A stretch of DNA of 64,000 bases from Jaltomata sinuosa (lineage: Eukaryota > Streptophyta > Magnoliopsida > Solanales > Solanaceae): assembly GCA_003996215.1 (NCBI GenBank), contig QJPP01007254.1, positions 682,001-746,000 of the forward strand, in the 5' to 3' direction. This document shows, piece by piece, positions 1 through 12,004 of this stretch (position 1 is the stretch's first letter; each line of letters starts with the position of its first letter). The position numbers and the translations under genes are program-made. The notes below the pieces were generated by a model. It had not been told where the DNA came from and searched no databases. It saw only the letters and a program-made list of their open reading frames with translations.

Positions 1-208
1 GCCGTAATGTGCTGGCTATAAAGCTCATGTTAACACCTTGATTATTATGTGTAAGCAGTGATATTTTATTTCCCTCAAGCAGTCATAGTTCAAGTCTGAG
101 ACCACTACGACTCTGGAATAAAAATTATTGTTTTACTAAGTAAAGGTTCAATGCAGAGCATACCTTTATTATGCATAATAGTCTACCTTCAGCTGATATA
201 CTCTCTTA
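1..208. other. AT-rich sequence, nothing recognised
   Basis: No reading frame, RNA gene or repeat boundary that I can support. It simply leads into the LTR-like stretch that follows. Confidence 0.5.
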
Positions 209-934
209 TGTTAATATTAAAATGAGTGGGGGATTGATGGATCTTTAGCATTTTAATATTAATATCATATAATATTATTATGCATTATGGATTTGAAATG
301 TTGCATTTCTCATTTACACCATTTGGCATTTAGTGGCCATGATGAGACCAAGATGTTGCTGCATTTTTCCATTGTCTTGAATGGCATTTTTATGCCTTTT
401 TACTCACTTGTGTTTAATGGTAGAATTTGATCTTTGGTTTTTTGATAACTCCCATAACCACTAAGTTATTGTTCATCCATTATTCTACCTATTTATTCCT
501 TGTAACTTATATAACCTATATGTCATTTACCTACCCATTACTACCTCAATTTATTCTTCCTATTCAATACTAGGATGAATACCTCACCTATAAATAGAGG
601 TAGTCTTGCATTTTTTCAAGTACAAGAAAATATAGAGTGTAAAAGAGTTAGTAAAAAAGAGAGTTTTATTAGTTGAAGTAAGGTGTTCTTGTGTTGGAGC
701 TTTGGACTCAACTCTTGTCCAGAGTTTGTTGAGTTATACTTTGTGTGTGGGCTGTTGTATCCTGGAGGGGACAAGTCAAGAAGACTACTGCTGGATCGGT
801 GAAAACATTTGCTGCAGTGGGCTTGAATCTCCTTAAAGAGAGCGAGATATCCGCGCCTCAGCCAAGAAGATAATTTATTTTCTTTGTAATTTTTTCAATT
901 GTAATTGCTATTGTTATTGTAATTTTCACCAACA
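209..934 (+). mobile_element. Copia-LTR-like promoter segment, probably a solo LTR relic
   Basis: The stretch opens with TGTTAATATT and closes with CACCAACA, giving TG...CA ends. It carries a good TATA box (TATAAATA at 589-596), followed by a leader-like purine and pyrimidine region and a T-rich possible polyadenylation zone near 870-920. This order (long U3, TATA, short R/U5) is that of a plant Ty1/copia LTR. No primer-binding site follows it and the 5 bp on either side do not match, so the exact ends are uncertain and it may be a truncated or solo LTR. A host promoter with an untranslated leader is the alternative, but no coding exon follows. Confidence 0.4.
211..262. repeat. Inverted repeat with perfect 14 bp arms
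   Basis: TTAATATTAAAATG at 211-224 is repeated as its exact reverse complement at 249-262, separated by 24 bases. It sits at the left edge of the LTR-like segment and could fold as a hairpin. Such arms at an LTR edge may be regulatory or chance in AT-rich DNA. Confidence 0.6.
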
Positions 935-2758
935 TAAAGAAAAAAGAACAGATAAAAAAGCATCGAGCAATCATTTATTGTGCTCGAAGTTGCTTACACT
1001 ATTGACTATCACCATCCCTATTTATTGTTTAAACCCACTTATGTAAAATCCTAGGTCCGCCACTGCTTTAGGCGAAACTAGTTTCATGATTTTAGGCCGC
1101 ATTATGTGTGAGAATATGTTCTCAACGTGACATAATGATAAAGAGTTTTCTATCTGATATAATAAGAGGCTCACAGTATTATTGTTTTGTTCACTTTTGT
1201 TAGTTTCATTTCCTTTAGAAAACATTCTTTTACTGTTCAGCCATGTATTAGTTTTGATGCAAGTTATATTCCTATGATTAAAAAATGTGAGTATTGTGAT
1301 ACATCAAAGCTAGATAAATAGATGAAACATGTCCGTAATCTTAGTTCTTATAAACTTGGACAGCAAAGATCGTGTATGCTTTGAACACAAACTTGTGAAA
1401 TTTGTCGTGGTATCTTTACCTCGTAAGTTTATATGTTAAGCATGAAGAGTCTTTTAAGTTAATTTGTTAAGCGGGAAGAGACAGGTCTTTGGGTAATCCT
1501 TATTGTGAAATAGAGGTCTTGTACCTAAGAATGTAGCTTTGGAATAAATAACTTAAAATGCTCATTCTCACATGATTTGTATGTCGTTAGTATGATTAAG
1601 AACAAGTTCCTATTTTACTATTAATTTGTTATAGTTCACTGTGTATTTTTTGTCTCTCTTTCTTGAATTCTTGCATCTAAAGTGATGTCTATTTTTTTTT
1701 ATAAGTGTTGTCTTGCATTGTTTCACTGTGTGATAATGGAATCAACTAGACTTTGAATCTTTAAGAATAGTGTAGGTTAGTTAATTGTCCAAATGATTTT
1801 AAGATTTGTTTTTCTCACTTTAGTACTCATGGTTAATGAATCCATGAGATAATTAAAAGTTCATAGTAGTTCAAATCTATATTAGCTTACAGTTTTCTTA
1901 TATTTGAGAGATAAAATTGTTCACTAATTCTCCTTCTACCTTCTCTTTCTCTTTCCTTTTACATGTACATTTTGGGAGCTTAAAATGATCTCTTCACTGC
2001 TGTGAGAAGTCTTGCTTTAAGACTCAATACCACCACTAGATTTAGAACTCATGTCTCTTTCATTCGTATATCCGGCTTTCTTTCCAAAATACACATCCAA
2101 ACAGAGCAAAAATGGAAAGAGGAGCGAGCTAATATGTCTGAAGTAAGCCATATTAATGGGATTGATGTCTTGAACTTAGTTTTAAATCTAACAGTAAATA
2201 GACTCTTAAGATAGTAATTCATAATTTTGATTAGGAGTAAGCCATAACCGACGTTTTCTTAAGCTTTGAGCATTAATGGGATTTAGCTAAGTAAACATTC
2301 TTTTAACACTTTTTTAAAAAAAAAAAAGGAAAAAAGGGCCTTCTCAAAAGTGGTTTCCTTTGGTTCTTCAAATACACAAACTGATTATTTTTTTCATTTC
2401 AAATGTTATTCAAGTTTGTTGCTTTTTACGTTTCAATGCCCAAATGGCTTTTACCTTACACGTTTTTGTATTTCTTTGTATGTCAAAATAATACTCACTG
2501 ATTTTGATTAGTCTCTACCTTCTTTTAATTATTTAACAAGTTTTCTTGCAATACTTGTTTTGGCCACTAAAGAATGATTTCACACCCTCACACCTTTGTT
2601 AAAAAATGAACAACAATAGTGTTTGTGCTTCTTTTTAGTCTCTGTCCAAATTCTTTTTAAAAGTCTACATCCATACATTTTACTATAAAATTTTACTTTA
2701 TAACTTGTAAGTTATTTACGAATCCAAGTCTTGAACCTTTTATTCACTGAAAATCAAC
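935..2758. other. AT-rich intergenic DNA without a recognised gene
   Basis: Only short frames occur (none over about 70 codons) and none shows domain-like composition. There are short poly-T and poly-A runs (for example near 1690 and 2320) but no clear repeat boundary. The phrase near 1050 mentioning CCGCCACTG resembles the edge of common dispersed plant repeats, without enough length to name one. Confidence 0.5.
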
Positions 2759-2932
2759 ATTGCCATTGGTCTTTTTCTTTAACTAATTAAGTTCGAACGG
2801 TTAACCATTTTTAATGGATCTTAAAGGATGCCTAATCCCTTCCCTTTAGGATTAATTGAACTCTTACCTTAGAATCTCTAAATGTTAGTAGGCTTTACAG
2901 AGTTAATAGTGATTAATTTTAGGTTCCCTAAC
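2759..2932 (+). other. Possible Tat-type retroelement leader, split by later insertions
   Basis: The text here contains a GCCTAATCCCTTCCCTTTAGG phrase, and its continuation at 6069-6138 contains TTGGCGACTC. Both phrases are, from memory, typical of the leader region of Ty3/gypsy Tat-type elements. The continuity is supported because removing the two chromovirus insertions and one copy of each TSD joins 2932 to 6074 and 6138 to 12005 without a break. No gag frame is visible, so this is an old relic at best. Confidence 0.3.
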
Positions 2933-5900
2933 TGTCACGACCCGGTTTCTCGGTCATGATGGCACCTACAACCCCCGGTAGGTGAACCAATCTCTGTAGC
3001 CCAGAACAGTTAGTAATGGGTTACTATCTAACAATTAAGAGAAACAAAACGAATAAAATAGATAACAGGTTTATAAACATATATATATATGCGGAAACTA
3101 AACCAACCCCAAGACCTGGTATCATAGTACAGAGCCAAACTACATACATGGAGTACAAGTAAACCAAAACTATATATACAGATGTCTCTGAATGGAAATA
3201 GAGTACATGCAGCAAAAGATAAACTAAAGCTAAGCTCCGATCGCCAAGAGCTCACCCTCAGCCTGAAGTAGTCTTCAACAGATCTCCAAGCACGAATCAC
3301 AGCGATCTACCGGCGATAGCCCACGCTAGGATCTGCACCCAAAGATGCAGGGGGTAGGGGTGAGCACCAAATGCGAAGCATAAGGTACCCAGTAGGTATC
3401 ATAGGCCGACTGGGCACATATAAGATAAAAGCGCAGTAATAGACAGAATAGAAGCAAGTAGTCACAGAAATCAACGAAAGGTACACAGGAACTAGCCCAG
3501 AGGGAAATCAACAGAACCACAGATGAGGCTAGTAAGCAGAATATACACACCAAAGGCACAGGTGAAAGTAAGAAACAACGCACCTGGGATCCTTGCAACA
3601 ACAGTGTATACAAAATAAGTTTACGGAATGGACGGTATACCGGTAACCTCAAGTATAAGAAGAAGAGAGAAAGAGTAATAATAGGCATGCTCAAGACATG
3701 AATCAATACTCAACTAATCATATCAACCTCAAATCCAGAAACTAACACCCTAACAGTACCAATCTCATACTTATCCATAATAGAGAAACATTCTATAAGT
3801 AAAAAGCAAAAGTCTACCTACAGTCCCTCGGCCGCCCATACAACCGAGGAACACAAACAAGTGAAAACAAACCCTCCGGCATCCCACACTACCGGAGCGT
3901 ACAATCAGCAAACAGCAAACAAGGGTGGAACCTCGAACCATGAATGATATGATGCATGAAGATCTCAAGTGCCATAGTATCTCTGTATGTACCTCCTCCG
4001 GCGCCGATCCGGCCCAGCAGGTAGGTTCCATGGAAGGACTCTGCCCGTATACCTCTACTCCCCCGTATACCTCTCTTCCGGCACACGCAGCCCGTAGCCC
4101 TGGCCCGGATAGCAAGGTCCATGGAGGTCCCCGACCCTATACCAAATCTTAGTATCAGAACATATATCAAGATAGAGACCCAGTCTCGATATCAAGATAG
4201 AGAACCAGTCTCGAATATGCATGCCCAGACCCTGTCCAGGACTAAAAATAGTAGGAAAATATCTCCAAAACCCCTCCAAGGGTGCCCGGGCGTCGCCGGG
4301 TCTAAACAGTAAAAGTCATCTCATGTGCTCGGTCCAACCGAAGCTAAAAATCATCTCAAGTAGTAAGAAAACTCATCTAGCACTCCGGCCCTGCCGAGTC
4401 TAGTGATAATAGTAAAACTGAATGATTTTAAACCACGAATGAAATCAACCATTCCAATCAGTTCCTATCAAAACGGCCGCCCCGGGCGCATGCAAGGTTT
4501 AGAAAACAGTGTCAGTAGGCCGAAGCCAAAACCATATAAAACATCGATAAAACCTCTTTATATGCAGGAATGAATCGATCACACAGCCAACAATAGCTGC
4601 CCAACAGCCTTAAAAATCAACTACGACCCTGCACAGGCCACAGCTACTCAGCAAGCATAACCAGCCTAGAAGGATAATTCTATGCCCGGGACTCGCGGAC
4701 ATTCCCAAAATCCCACCTTCTATGTTCCAGAGTCAACAAGGCCTCGCAGGACCACAAGGGTAAATAAAATATATCCGCAAATACTACAAACAACGGAGGA
4801 ATAAAAATAGCGGACATGAATAAAGCGGTCAAGGTCTGTGGTACCAACCTAATAAACCAACCCAAGGATGCCATTAATACAATTTTATTTTATATATACG
4901 GAGGCTGGGGAAATTAAACCGTAACCTACCTGTCGTCCGACGACAAGCTGCTGGAACAACGATGTCCAAGCTCGAACCACTCCGAGAAAATCCAAAACTA
5001 AATCGGAATCGGAATCGGATTTGGGATGGACTAACTTGACAAGATAATTGATTTACTTTATCAATTATATTTTCCTCACAACAACCCCTCACGTACAAAT
5101 ATGATGTACAGATATGGAGCAAAAGGAGTTTATGGTTGCTGAAGTTACTATCCCAAGTTAAAGACACTTTAAAAGATTAGGATCAATTTGGTGATAATGA
5201 TACCAACTTTCAAATGCTGCCACACTTGGTGATTGCTGGCCACTCCCTCCACCTACACGTGGAGTGGAGGTGGCACTCACAAGGTGACAAAATATTATTT
5301 TCGTCCCGTTATTTATATATTCGGGTATTACATAAATTCGTGGTATAATAAATATAATATTTTAAATATACCACAATTCATAGAAAATTATTTCCAATAA
5401 AACCTACTATATTATAATAATAACTTCCAACATCGCTAAATTTACTATCTCCGTTAAAATATTACGGAGTATAAAAACTTTATAAAATAAATACGTATAC
5501 ACTTATATCGTATCAAATATATTTTTCATAAACCCTTAAAATATTTTGAAAAGGCAATAATAATATAATTTTTTTACCCAAATACAACTTTTAAATAAAT
5601 ATTTCAAATATACGCACGATGCTAATAAAGTTCTTAAGTTTAGGCTCGTAATTCGCCTACGCACGATTTTGATATTCAAGAATTCTCTCGGGATCCTCCC
5701 TTATATTTTATCACAGTTTCGGAACTGAAATGGCATTTTAAAACGTAAAATTGAAGCTTAAATCGGGTTAAACCCGACCCGATTCGCGACCCGGTTCGCA
5801 ACCCATTTTCTGCCAGACAGTCCGCGGTAAAACAGTCATATCTCTTTGCTCCGAGATTATTTGAATGAGCGGTTTTGTGCGTTGGAAACTAGACTCGTAG

Positions 5901-6068
5901 ACCTTCGATTTGGTATTTCGGGGGACTTCTAACTCTTTATATATTGGGAGAAAAGCCCCGACACATTTGACCCAAAGTTCAGAAAATTGTTAAAGGTCTT
6001 ACGATATCTTTTGTCGACTTGCTTGACTTCAAAACTTAAACGTGGAAATGACCGGAAGGGTCATTACA
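2933..6068 (-). mobile_element. Solo LTR, Tekay/Del-like chromovirus family A (TSD CTAAC)
   Basis: On the plus strand the segment starts TGTCACGACC and ends GGTCATTACA, i.e. TGTAATGACC...GGTCGTGACA on the minus strand, the typical ends of this chromovirus LTR family. It is 3136 bp long with no internal region. The 5 bp CTAAC directly precedes it (2928-2932) and directly follows it (6069-6073), which identifies a complete solo LTR formed by recombination between the two LTRs of one insertion. The same LTR family recurs at 36818-39665, 41952-44400, 47823-50722 and 57910-60910. Short frames inside it (for example 3326-3706 and 4680-5167 on the minus strand) are not genes. Confidence 0.93.
5246..5273. 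promoter_or_regulatory. G-box palindrome in family A LTR
   Basis: Near-palindrome centred on CACGTG (5256-5261), flanked by CCTCCACC-like and GGAGGTGG-like arms. It lies about 810 bases from the minus-strand LTR start, so in U3. CACGTG is the core bound by plant bZIP and bHLH factors; binding here is inference. Confidence 0.6.
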
Positions 6069-6138
6069 CTAACTCTCCTTTATAATACAATTAGTTGGCG
6101 ACTCTTTAAATTTGTTAATTAATTTAGGAATCACCAAT

Positions 6139-7795
6139 TGTAATGACCCTTCCGGCCATTTATGCGTGTTCGCCTTTCTTGTACCGTTAGAGCTTGCCTA
6201 TAGTGACCCTAAGTCATTTATGGCTTGCTAAGACCGGTATTTCTGTTCCTGAGCCTTTTGTTTGGACTTTTTGTCCATTCCTGATTTTAGAGCTCTTAAC
6301 TTTGGAAATCATTGACTTCAGTCAACATCCTTGGTGAATGTGCTCGGAATCAAATTTTGACAGTTCTGTTAGCTCTGGAGCATGGACTTTGGTCTAGTGG
6401 GACCTTTGATCGGGATCCAGGAGATTTTCAGCTTGGAATTCTCTCTCATTCTGTGTTTTCAGGCCAGTTGGGCTTGTTTGGTTGACTTTGGTTGACATTC
6501 ATAGAAGACGACCTCAGATGAAAATTTTGTCAGCGTCTTTAGCTCTGGAATGTTGAGTTTAGTCTAGAGGGACTATTGGTTTGGGTCCCGAGGCTTTCTG
6601 AACTTGATTTCGGCCATTGGATTCCGTTTTGGAAATAGTTGGCTAAAGGTTAATTTTGGGCGTGGGTCCCACTTTTTATTAAGTCAACCTCTGATGAGAT
6701 TTTCATCGATTCCATAAGATCCAAAACGCCATTTCTAGTCGAATAGCTCAGGTCGTTTGTGTTCGCGGGACCCCAGATGCATTCTCGGGGACCCAAAGTG
6801 TGACAAATCTGCCCTTGACAACTGGTTGCTGTCATGGGCCCTTTTGTTCATCACGTTCGTGGAGGGGTGGCCGCGTTCGCGAAGAGTAATTTCTTACCAC
6901 CACAGTTTGTTCTTCGCATTCGTGGAGAGCTGGCTGTGTTCGAAGGCCATTTTCCAGCCGCCCCAACTTTGTTCTTCACATTCGCGGGCCTTGGCCGCGT
7001 TCGCGAAGAGCGTTTGGCCAGCTGCCCATTTTGTTCTTCGCGAAGGCGACGCCTTTGCCACGTTCGCAAAGGCCAAGGCAGTCATCTTAAGTTGGCTTTT
7101 CCTTGTTTTCTTCTTCACTTCTTCAAACACAACAAGTCCGAACCTCCATATCCAAACACCCAAAATCCTCCATATTCCTCCATAATTGTTCCCTACTGGT
7201 TGGAGGGCTTTGTTGTGATGATCGTTGCTCGATTATCGACTTCTAAGACAGGCATGTACTCTCTTAATTTTCTGTTTTCTCCAATAAATTTCTCTTAATT
7301 CCTTAAATGGGTGGGCTATTTTGGAGCCCCATTTCATGTCCGTTTCCGCTCAAATTTTGAGCATTTGCTCCCGGGATGGTAAGAAACACGTGTGTGTTTT
7401 TCGTTTCTAATTTCGTTTCTAATTTTGGGTTATGTCGCGAGTCCCGGACATAGAGAAATCCTTCTAGGCTGGTTATGATTGATATAGAGCTATTGAGCCT
7501 GTGCAGGGCCGATAGAAAATGTTTGTGAGCCATTTTGGGCTACTCTATTATTTGCGAGCATATCAGACCTAGAAACGGTTTTACCTGCATGTTTTACTAC
7601 TGATTTAGCTTTGGGCCTATTATAAATGATTTTTTAAACCTTGCATGGCCCCAAGGGCCCGTTTTCGATAATATGACTTTGAAAGGGTTTTGAAACTGGC
7701 TTTTATGAAACCTCTTGGAGTAGAGAGGATACTACGATGATTTGATTATTGGTTTTTATCCTGATACTAGGCTCGGCTGGACCGTAGCGCTAGAT
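6139..7795 (+). repeat. 5' LTR of family B element, internally and 3' deleted
   Basis: Collinear with the 3' LTR at 8238: shared start, shared CTTTGGAAATCATTGACTTC phrase, shared TTCGCGAA array. It lacks roughly 400 bp corresponding to about 9505-9930 of the 3' LTR. It ends after the GGCTCGGCTGGACC phrase (7771-7784), which corresponds to about 10,262-10,275 in the 3' LTR. The end coordinate is approximate. Frames of 142 and 154 codons at 6757-7298 are read from the tandem array and are not genes. Confidence 0.75.
6845..7094. repeat. Tandem array, period 62-63 bp, built on TTCGCGAA
   Basis: The phrase TGTTCTTCGC or a close variant starts at 6845, 6908, 6970 and 7032, giving spacings of 63, 62 and 62 bp. 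Each unit carries the self-complementary TTCGCGAA or a one-base variant. The same array is present in the 3' LTR at 8938-9189. It is CG-rich in an otherwise AT-rich LTR. Confidence 0.85.
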
Positions 7796-8237
7796 CTCTG
7801 GTGTGTAAGTTGATGCTTCGAGGGTGGTTGAGTGTTCGACTTGTACGCAACTTCCTGTTATGGGGGGAAAGGATTTAGTTCAGAATAAAAGGGTTTATAA
7901 GATCAGTGAGTTCATGAGTTTGAGTTCTGTGTGTTGGTCGCCTTGCTTCTCTGGTTTAAGTGTTGTGTCGATGTTTGTCGGTTGAGATTCTCGAGGTTCA
8001 ATTTGGGTTGGCAGACCCTTGGTGTTTTGGAGTTTGAGTTTGGAATCTAGCTTGGCTAGTATTGAGTTTTAGGCTTGGTTGCTTTAGTGGTTTCGTTCTG
8101 TTGGGTTTCGTCCGATTGAGGAGGCTACCCGTGTTGTCCAAAAGAGTAGTGCGGATTTCGTAGCCATTGTTCTTAAATCTCTAGTTTTTCCTTCTTTCCT
8201 GACTTTCGGGGATGAAAGTCTTTTTAGTAGTGGATGA
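7796..8237 (+). pseudogene. Remnant of chromovirus internal region ending with the pol terminus
   Basis: About 440 bp between the two LTRs. Most is unrecognisable, but near 8116-8135 the sequence matches the chromodomain phrase EEAT of the other chromoviruses here. Positions 8200-8237 match the conserved end of pol (a serine, leucine and phenylalanine-rich tail closing with D-E-S, then a stop and TAGTGGATGA), which directly precedes a 3' LTR in every other copy. No reading frame for gag, protease, reverse transcriptase or integrase remains, so the element depended on relatives for mobility or was deleted after insertion. Confidence 0.65.
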
Positions 8238-11200
8238 TGTAATGACCCTTTCGGTCATTTATGCCTGTTCGCCTTTCTTGTACTGTTAGAGCTTCCTATA
8301 GCAGCCCCTAGTCATATATGGCTTGCTAGGACCGATAGTTCGGTGCCTGGGCCATTTGTTTGGTCTTTTTGTCCATTCCTAGTTTTAGAGTTTTTAACTT
8401 TGGAAATCATTGACTTCTGTCAACATCCTTGGTGAACTTGCTCGGAATCAAATTTCGATAGTTCTGTTAGCTCGGGAGCATGGACTTTGGTCTAGTGGGA
8501 CCTTTGGTTGGGATCCGGGAGCTTTTCAGCTTGGAATTCTCTCATTTTGTATTTTTAGGCTAGTTGGGCTTGTTTGGTTGACTTTGGTCAACATTTGGAG
8601 AAGACGACCTCGGATGAAAATTCTGTCAGCGCCGTTAGCTCTGGAATGTCGAGTTTAGGCTAGAGGGACTAATTGTTTGGGTCCCGAGGCTTTTGGACTT
8701 GATTTCGGCCATTAGGTTCCGTTTTGGAAATAGTTGGCAAAAGGTTGATTTTTGGTGTGGGTCCCATTATTCATTAAATCGACCTCTGATGAAATTTTCA
8801 TCGATTCCATTAGATCTGAAATGTTGTTTCCAGTTGAATAGCTCAGGTCATTTGTGTTCGCGGCCCTGAATGCGTTCCCGGGGAACCAAAGTGTGAAAAA
8901 TCGGCCCTTGACAGTTGGTTGCTTTCATGGTCCCTTTTGTTCATCGCATTCACGGAGGGGTGGCCTTGTTCGTGAAGAGTAATTTCCAGTCACCCCATTT
9001 TGTTCTTTGCGTTCGCGGAGGTCTGGCCACGTTCGCGAAGGCCATTTTCCAGCCGCCCCACCTTTGTTCTTCACGTTCGCGAGCCTTGTCCGCGTTCGCG
9101 AAGGGCATTTGGTTAGCTTCCCATTTTGTTCTTCGCAAAGGCGACGCCTTAGCGGCGTTCGCGAAGGCCAAGGCAGTCAGCTTAAGTTGGCTTTTCCTTG
9201 TTTTCTTCTATACTTTTTCAAACACAACAAGTCCGAACCTCCATAGCCAAACACCCAAAATCCTCCATATTCCTCCATAATTGTTCCCTACTTTTTGGAG
9301 GGCGTTGTTGTGACGATCCTTGCTCGATTATCGACTTCTAAGACGGGTAAGTCCTCTCTTAATTTCCCATTTTTTCCATTAAATTTCTCTTAATTCCATA
9401 AATGGGTGGGCTGTTTTGGATCCCCATTTCATGTCCGTATCCGCTCAAATTTTGAGCATTTGCTCCCGAGATGGTAAGGAACACGGGTGTGTTTTTCATT
9501 TCTGGTTTTAGGTTGCAGGGCCCACGGGTCCGTTTGTGACCCAAATTTTGACCCAGCTATTATTATAGCATTATGGGTATTGTTAGTCTCGTATTAATGT
9601 GTAGATTATTGTGTTGATAGTGGTTTTGCGAATTGGAGCTTCTCAGAGCAGTTCGAGCCTGGACGACGCTATCCCCACAGCTAGTCATTGGAAGAAAGGT
9701 AGGTTATGGCTTTTCCTACCTAGACTCTGGGTATATAGGCTATAACTGCATTAATTAGCATCCTTGGGTGGGTTGTTATAGGTTGGTACCCCAGACCTTG
9801 TCCGCTTTTCTGTCTGTTTATGTGTACGTTGATTGTAGTATTTGTATCAGTATTGTATATTACCCTTGTGGTCCTGTGTGGCCTTGTATTGACTCTGGAA
9901 CATAGATGGTGGGTTGTTTGGGAATGTCCGTGGGTCCAAGACATATAGATATCCTTCTAGGCTGGTTATGACTATTGTAGAGCTGTTGAGCCTGTGTAGG
10001 GCCGATAGGAAATGTTTGTGAGCCCTTTTTGGATACTCTATTGTTTGCGAGCATATCATACATGAAAAAGGTTTTACCTGCATGTTTTACTACTGATTTG
10101 GCTTCGGGCCTACTATAAATGATTTTCTAAACCTTGCATGGCCCGAGGGCCCATTTTCGATAATGTGACTTTGAAAGGGTTTTGAAACTGGCTTTTATGA
10201 AACCTCTCGGAGTAGAAAGAATACTATGATGATTTGATTACTGATTTTCATCCTGATACTAGGCTTGGCTGGACCATAGGGCTAGATGTTGTTTTTTATG
10301 AATTTAGACACGGATACGAGCTGGGCACCCTGTTTAGGGGCTTTGATACTTGATTCTGTTTTAGACCAGGATACACTCCGAGCACCCTTTATAAGGGTTA
10401 TTGAGACTTGATTATTGATTTAGACCTGAATACACTTTGGGCACCTTATGAAGGGGTATTGAGATTACTACTACTGATTTAGACCCGGGTCGAAGCCGGG
10501 CATGTACTGCGAGGTTATGATTATTGAGTTATACTTGAGGTTTGCAGTTTTGAATGTGATCGAGAGGTAGACCTCCATGGACCCCTGTCGTTCCTGGGCC
10601 ACAGGCTACAGGCCGATGCAGCATGCCAGGAGGGGGTGTACGGCGTAGGAGAGGGACACGGGAAAGAGCCTTCCATGGATCCTGCCTCTATTGGGCTTAT
10701 AGCTACTGAAGGGGGTAACATACGGGGGATTATTACATCAGATTCATCATCATCATGCATACTTCACTCAAATTCCACCCTTGTTTGTTGTGTGTTCAGT
10801 GTATGCTCCGATTGTATGGCCAATCGGAGAGTTTGTTTTCACTTAATTGCGTTCCTCGGTTGTATGGGTGACCGTTAAGACTGTAGGTTGATTATTACTT
10901 TTGTCATTTTATAGAGCTTGTCATGGTCCTTGGTTCTGGGTGGATTGGTAACTTTTAGCCTGTTAAGGCTCTGAGTTTGGTCTTGAGTATTGAGGGGCTA
11001 GTGAGTCCTATGCTATTAAGGCACTGTTGTACGGTCTTCTGAGCAGATTGTGAGTTTCTGGTTCTATTCCTTGTCACGATTTTGGGTAGTAGATATCGGT
11101 TATGGTGGTTTAGTTATTCCACTCTAAGTTTGTATTTGTGAGATTGATCCTGATTTACACTTATCTTGATAGTTGGTGTTAAAAGCATGTTTCTGTTAGT

Positions 11201-11999
11201 GTATCCCTTCTAGTTTGATTATGTTGGATTGCCTTTCTTCTTTCCTTTTTACTTGAGGTTACCGGTATACCACTATTTTTCTCATCTCTCTCTCTTTATT
11301 TACCTATATTGTTGTGCAAGGACTCCAGGTGCATTCTTCTTTCCTTCACATGTGTGCAATTATATCTTCAGTGCTAGCATTGTTTGCTTATAACTCTTGG
11401 TTGTCTATTCTCCATGCTAGTTTCCTTGTGCTTTATCTATTGTTTTCTATGACTACTTTCTTGCTATCTGCTATTTACTATTTTATATCTTATATGCGCT
11501 CAGTCTACCAATGATGCCTACTGAGCACCCGTTTTCTTGGTGCTCATACTACACTTTTGCATCTTTTTGGTGCAGACATTAGTGTGAGCTTTCGTCATTG
11601 ATCGCATTATAGACTCGTGCAACTTTTTGGGATATTCGAGACTAGGATGAGCTCCCGATGGACGGGGTTTAGCCACATCTCATCTTTTGGCACTGTTGCT
11701 CCTTGTACTTTCGGAGATAGATTTATATTGTATTTTGTTACTTCTAGCACTTGTACTCTATTAGAAGCTTATGTACTATCGATACTAAGTCTTGGGGTTG
11801 GTGTAGTATCCTTTATGTATATATTTAGGGTTGTTGCTTCCGTATTGTCTTATCTTTATATTCGGCTTCCGCTTATTTCAGTTTATTGTACGTATTGGTT
11901 AAGTAGAAGCCCGTTACTAACCTTTTCGGGCTACGGAGATTGGTTCGCCTACTGGGGGGTTGTAGGTGCCATCATGACCTGAAAAATTGGGTCATGATA
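8238..11999 (+). repeat. 3' LTR of family B element (3762 bp)
   Basis: Starts TGTAATGACC directly after the pol tail and ends GGGTCATGATA next to the CCAAT duplication. It holds the second TTCGCGAA array, a run of GGCTTGGCTGGACC-type phrases near 10,260, and a pyrimidine-rich ACTTGAGGTTACCGGTATACC block near 11,255 shared with family A. The terminal dinucleotide is TA rather than CA; the family B LTR at 46463 ends the same way. Open frames at 11314-11982 are LTR shadows. Confidence 0.9.
8938..9189. repeat. Tandem array of TTCGCGAA units in the 3' LTR
   Basis: TGTTC-initiated units begin at 8938, 9001, 9065 and 9127 (spacings 63, 64 and 62 bp), collinear with the array in the 5' LTR. It lies 700-950 bp from the LTR start, in the U3 part. 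Confidence 0.85.
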
Positions 12000-12004
12000 C
12001 CAAT

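Larger units (their letters stand above)
6139..11999 (+). mobile_element. Chromovirus family B deletion derivative with both termini (TSD CCAAT)
   Basis: The element begins TGTAATGACC and ends GGGTCATGATA; CCAAT flanks it at 6134-6138 and 12000-12004. It has a shortened 5' LTR (6139 to about 7795), about 440 bp of leftover internal DNA, and a full 3' LTR (8238-11999, 3762 bp). The internal remnant ends with the pol terminus and the GATGAAAGTC...TAGTGGATGA stretch that precedes 3' LTRs elsewhere in this window. Since the outer ends are sound, the losses happened after insertion, by internal deletion. It landed 70 bp from the family A solo LTR, in the opposite orientation, inside the same older sequence. 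Confidence 0.92.

Noticed and set aside
209..934. A complete copia LTR with TSD
   Set aside because: The flanking 5-mers TCTTA and TAAAG differ and no primer site follows; kept only as LTR-like.
3326..3706. A 126-codon minus-strand frame, hydrophobic
   Set aside because: Lies in the family A solo LTR; the homologous stretch at 37012-37396 is broken in all frames into different pieces.
6845..7094. Regularly spaced repeats that might suggest a CRISPR array
   Set aside because: Units are contiguous and divergent, with no unique spacers, in a plant LTR.
6757..7298. Overlapping frames of 142 and 154 codons, and their mirror at 8915-9280
   Set aside because: They are read through the TTCGCGAA tandem array of the family B LTR, exist on both strands and in several frames, and have repeat-driven composition.
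11314..11982. Two frames of 66 and 121 codons
   Set aside because: Inside the 3' LTR of the family B element; the same region in other LTR copies has different stops.
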